A stretch of 64,000 nucleotides of DNA from Symbiodinium natans (taxonomy: Eukaryota; Sar; Dinophyceae; Suessiales; Symbiodiniaceae): positions 129,001-193,000 of the forward strand of contig CAJNDS010002279.1 in assembly GCA_905221605.1 (NCBI GenBank), read 5' to 3'. The translations under genes and the position numbers were made by a program. Under the pieces are notes generated by a model. The model was not told where the DNA came from and ran no database searches. It saw only the letters and a list, made by a program, of their open reading frames with translations. Positions 62,479 through 64,000 of the stretch are shown here, in pieces; within the stretch, counting starts at the first letter, position 1, and each line of letters opens with the position of its first letter.

Positions 62479-62570
62479 CCTATATCCCCCTTGGGAATTA
62501 TGTTTTTTACATAAAACTCAAGAGGATATGAAAAATATTTTTTTTGTTCAGGTTCTACGGGGAGCATGGA
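62479..62570. mobile_element. family C element
   Basis: CTATATCCCCCTTGGGAATT .. AAACTCAAGAGGATAT .. GGGGAGCATGG; sister of 9701-9798. Confidence 0.55.
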
Positions 62571-62796
62571 CCCTACCTCGGGAGGCCAGCCAGTAGCTCG
62601 GAGCGTTGGCTCCTCCAGTGCGCTGACCCCAGAGACTCTCGACATCTGCTCATGTGGGAATGACAGATCGAAGCATATGCAGATGTGTTGCCATTGGGGC
62701 TGTATAGGGTCACTCCACTGTATTCAGCAAATGGAAGGCGTCAGGGTTTGGCAGCTAGTGTAAGGTTTAAGGTTCTGTAATTGGCCTGGGTGTAGG

Positions 62797-63063
62797 CGCG
62801 GGCTTTCAAGAAACCTTTTTGAGGACGAAGCGATCGCAATCAAAACCCTTATGGATAGTCAGCACTGATATGGCATCCCCGACCCAACATACTTAGGGTT
62901 TAGGGTTTAGGGTTTGGGGTTTAGGGTTTAGGGTTTAGGGTTTTAGGATGGACATACATGGGGCCAATGTCCGGAGGATGCCACGCGTGACCTAATTCAC
63001 GCATGCAGACAAGAGTCTTCCTGCGTGGTGGACGCAGGATGCCGGGGCCAAGCAAGCCTACTA
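62797..63063 (+). CDS. putative two-exon gene fragment, unrecognised
   Basis: Exon 62797-62853 (RGLSRNLFEDEAIAIKTLM) joins exon 62947-63063 (DGHTWGQCPEDATRDLIHAC.. SCVVDAGCRGQASL) across intron 62854-62946: GA donor, acceptor TTTTAG|G, target copies GATA/GATG. Both sides are in the same phase with no stop. The acceptor is supplied by the last TTTTAGGA-type unit of a TTTAGGG array. Acidic, Cys-containing; no family recognised. Confidence 0.47.
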
Positions 63064-63215
63064 GTGGCTTAAGAAGTCCCCCCCCCCCCCCCCCCACAAC
63101 ACAACAAGAGAGAATACTCTTCCTGGCAAGGGCAGAAAAAGTTTTTTACCAGCTTCAGACCAGCACTTTAGAATGAATACCCCTAAACCCTAAACCCCAA
63201 ACCCCAAACCCTCGT

Positions 63216-63359
63216 TGTAACCGGCTGTCCGACAAAGCGTCTATGTCTCACCACACTCGCAGCTGCGCTCTTCTGCGGGGGCAAAAGAAGGGAGCTTCGG
63301 CCCGGTTCGGGGTTTCGGGGCCCTTAGGAAGTCGGGCAGCCCGGCCGCAACAAACAGGG
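63216..63359 (+). CDS. putative exon, basic, unrecognised
   Basis: 48 open codons, CNRLSDKASMSHHTRSCALL.. then Arg/Gly/Ala-rich, between CCCCAAA and TTTAGGG arrays. Confidence 0.35.
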
Positions 63360-63452
63360 GGTTAGGGTTTTAGGGTTTAGGGTTTTAGGGTTTAGGGTCT
63401 AGGGTTTAGGGTTTAGGGTATAGGATGCAAAAGAAGTTGTTGGGGTTTAGGG

Positions 63453-63695
63453 TTAAGGGGTAAGAGGGTGGGTGGTGGGGGGCCCAGGTGTGGTAACACA
63501 CGCGTGCAGAGACAGAATCAGTGCAGGTGCTGCTTGAACCGGGCTTTTGTCCCTGTTGGGCAACCAGTCACTGAGGTCGTTTGATTGTGGCGGGACATAT
63601 TGCTCGCGGTGGAATGGGAAGCCATGTGGCATGAACTTCCCAGGAAGCACTGACACCTTGGCACTGAGAAGACAACATGCATCAGATCGTCGCAA
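63453..63695 (-). CDS. hypothetical protein or exon on the minus strand
   Basis: On the complement, ATG 63695 opens 80 codons: MRRSDACCLLSAKVSVLPGK.. PFHREQYVPPQSNDLSDWLP... All plus frames have stops, which favours the minus strand. No family recognised; its last residues come from GT-rich spacer, so the true end may be a donor earlier. Confidence 0.37.
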   Translation of the reverse strand: MRRSDACCLLSAKVSVLPGKFMPHGFPFHREQYVPPQSNDLSDWLPNRDKSPVQAAPALILSLHACVTTPGPPTTHPLTP

Positions 63696-63699
63696 AACC

Positions 63700-64000
63700 C
63701 TAAAGCCTAAACCCTAATTTCCTGTATTTATGCTGGTTTATGCTGTGGAGTGTGGGAATCCTGCCAGCTCTTGGATGACAGACCTTCGATCCGAGTCTTG
63801 CCTGCCTTGCGCGCGAGCCGAAGCCTCAATGTCGTCGCCATGGTTTGCCTTGCTGCTCTGTTCAGCTCGTGAGTCCATGCTCACGTCATGTAGGCTCTTC
63901 GCGTAGGTCTGGGGTTTCCGAACATAGGGGTGCCTTATTGGGGTCCTTCTTAGAGGGAATCCTACTCTTTGGGGACAATATTAGGGGGTACTTCATTTTT
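63700..64000. other. no gene recognised at the right edge
   Basis: Unique sequence without arrays or a credible frame. Confidence 0.45.

Noticed and set aside
1-64000. Plant origin because of the Arabidopsis-type TTTAGGG repeat
   Set aside because: Dinoflagellates share this telomere unit. GA and GC donors with AG|G acceptors, GC3-rich exons and RCC1-like repeat proteins fit dinoflagellates better.
1-64000. Recurring ORF tails such as NPKP, GFRV, GLGF
   Set aside because: They are translations of CCCTAAA/TTTAGGG units, not conserved peptide motifs.
1-64000. tRNA, snRNA or rRNA genes
   Set aside because: I scanned for tRNA A/B-box-like and T-arm patterns and rRNA-like runs and saw none; GGTTCAAAA at 34807 and 35756 lacks a matching cloverleaf.
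1-64000. Whole region as an assembly artefact joining telomere reads
   Set aside because: The bestrophin-like exons stay in order and in frame over 2.4 kb of arrays and elements, which random joins would not produce. Long-read confirmation is still the decisive test.

Overview
The window looks like nuclear DNA of a dinoflagellate, most likely of the Symbiodiniaceae type. Evidence: TTTAGGG/CCCTAAA heptamer arrays; introns that start with GT, GC or GA and end AG|G; GC-rich third codon positions; and a ubiquitin-like plus RCC1-like repeat protein of a kind I associate with dinoflagellates. The species is inference. I saw no tRNA, rRNA, CRISPR, operon, ribosome binding site or bacterial promoter, and no spliced-leader relic.

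Architecture. Well over a hundred short TTTAGGG-type arrays, counted by eye, lie every few hundred bases in both orientations. Between them sit (a) GC-rich fragments of about 60 to 250 bp with open frames that look like exons, (b) copies of about a dozen families of short terminal-inverted-repeat elements of roughly 100 to 150 bp (called A to L here), and (c) unclassified spacer.

Best genes. A bestrophin-like channel gene (2805-5264, +) can be spliced by eye across eight introns. All eight have the form G(T/C/A)..AG|G, and in each the first four intron bases are repeated, exactly or with one mismatch, as the first four bases of the next exon. That is a 4-bp target-site duplication, so each intron looks like an inserted mobile element (introner). 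The same rule joins exons in three other places (11929-12147, 40608-41629, 62797-63063). The only long intact single-exon gene is 26925-28379, with an N-terminal ubiquitin-like domain and ten 41-residue RCC1-like repeats.

Layout. 0-2.8 kb: arrays and a few possible exons. 2.8-5.3 kb: bestrophin-like gene. 5.3-26 kb: scattered candidate exons, elements and a 127-bp fold-back. 26-28.8 kb: RCC1-like gene in array-free DNA. 29-36.5 kb: elements, a 600-bp CCCCTAAA block and candidate exons. 37-49 kb: many candidate exons including the gene at 40.6-41.6 kb. 50-64 kb: minisatellites, a duplicated IQ-like exon, a CRAL-TRIO-like exon and a spliced gene at 62.8-63.1 kb.

Limits. Apart from the bestrophin-like and RCC1-like genes, exons are called from open frame, composition and splice-site context alone. 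Many could be chance frames, and links between them are mostly unknown.
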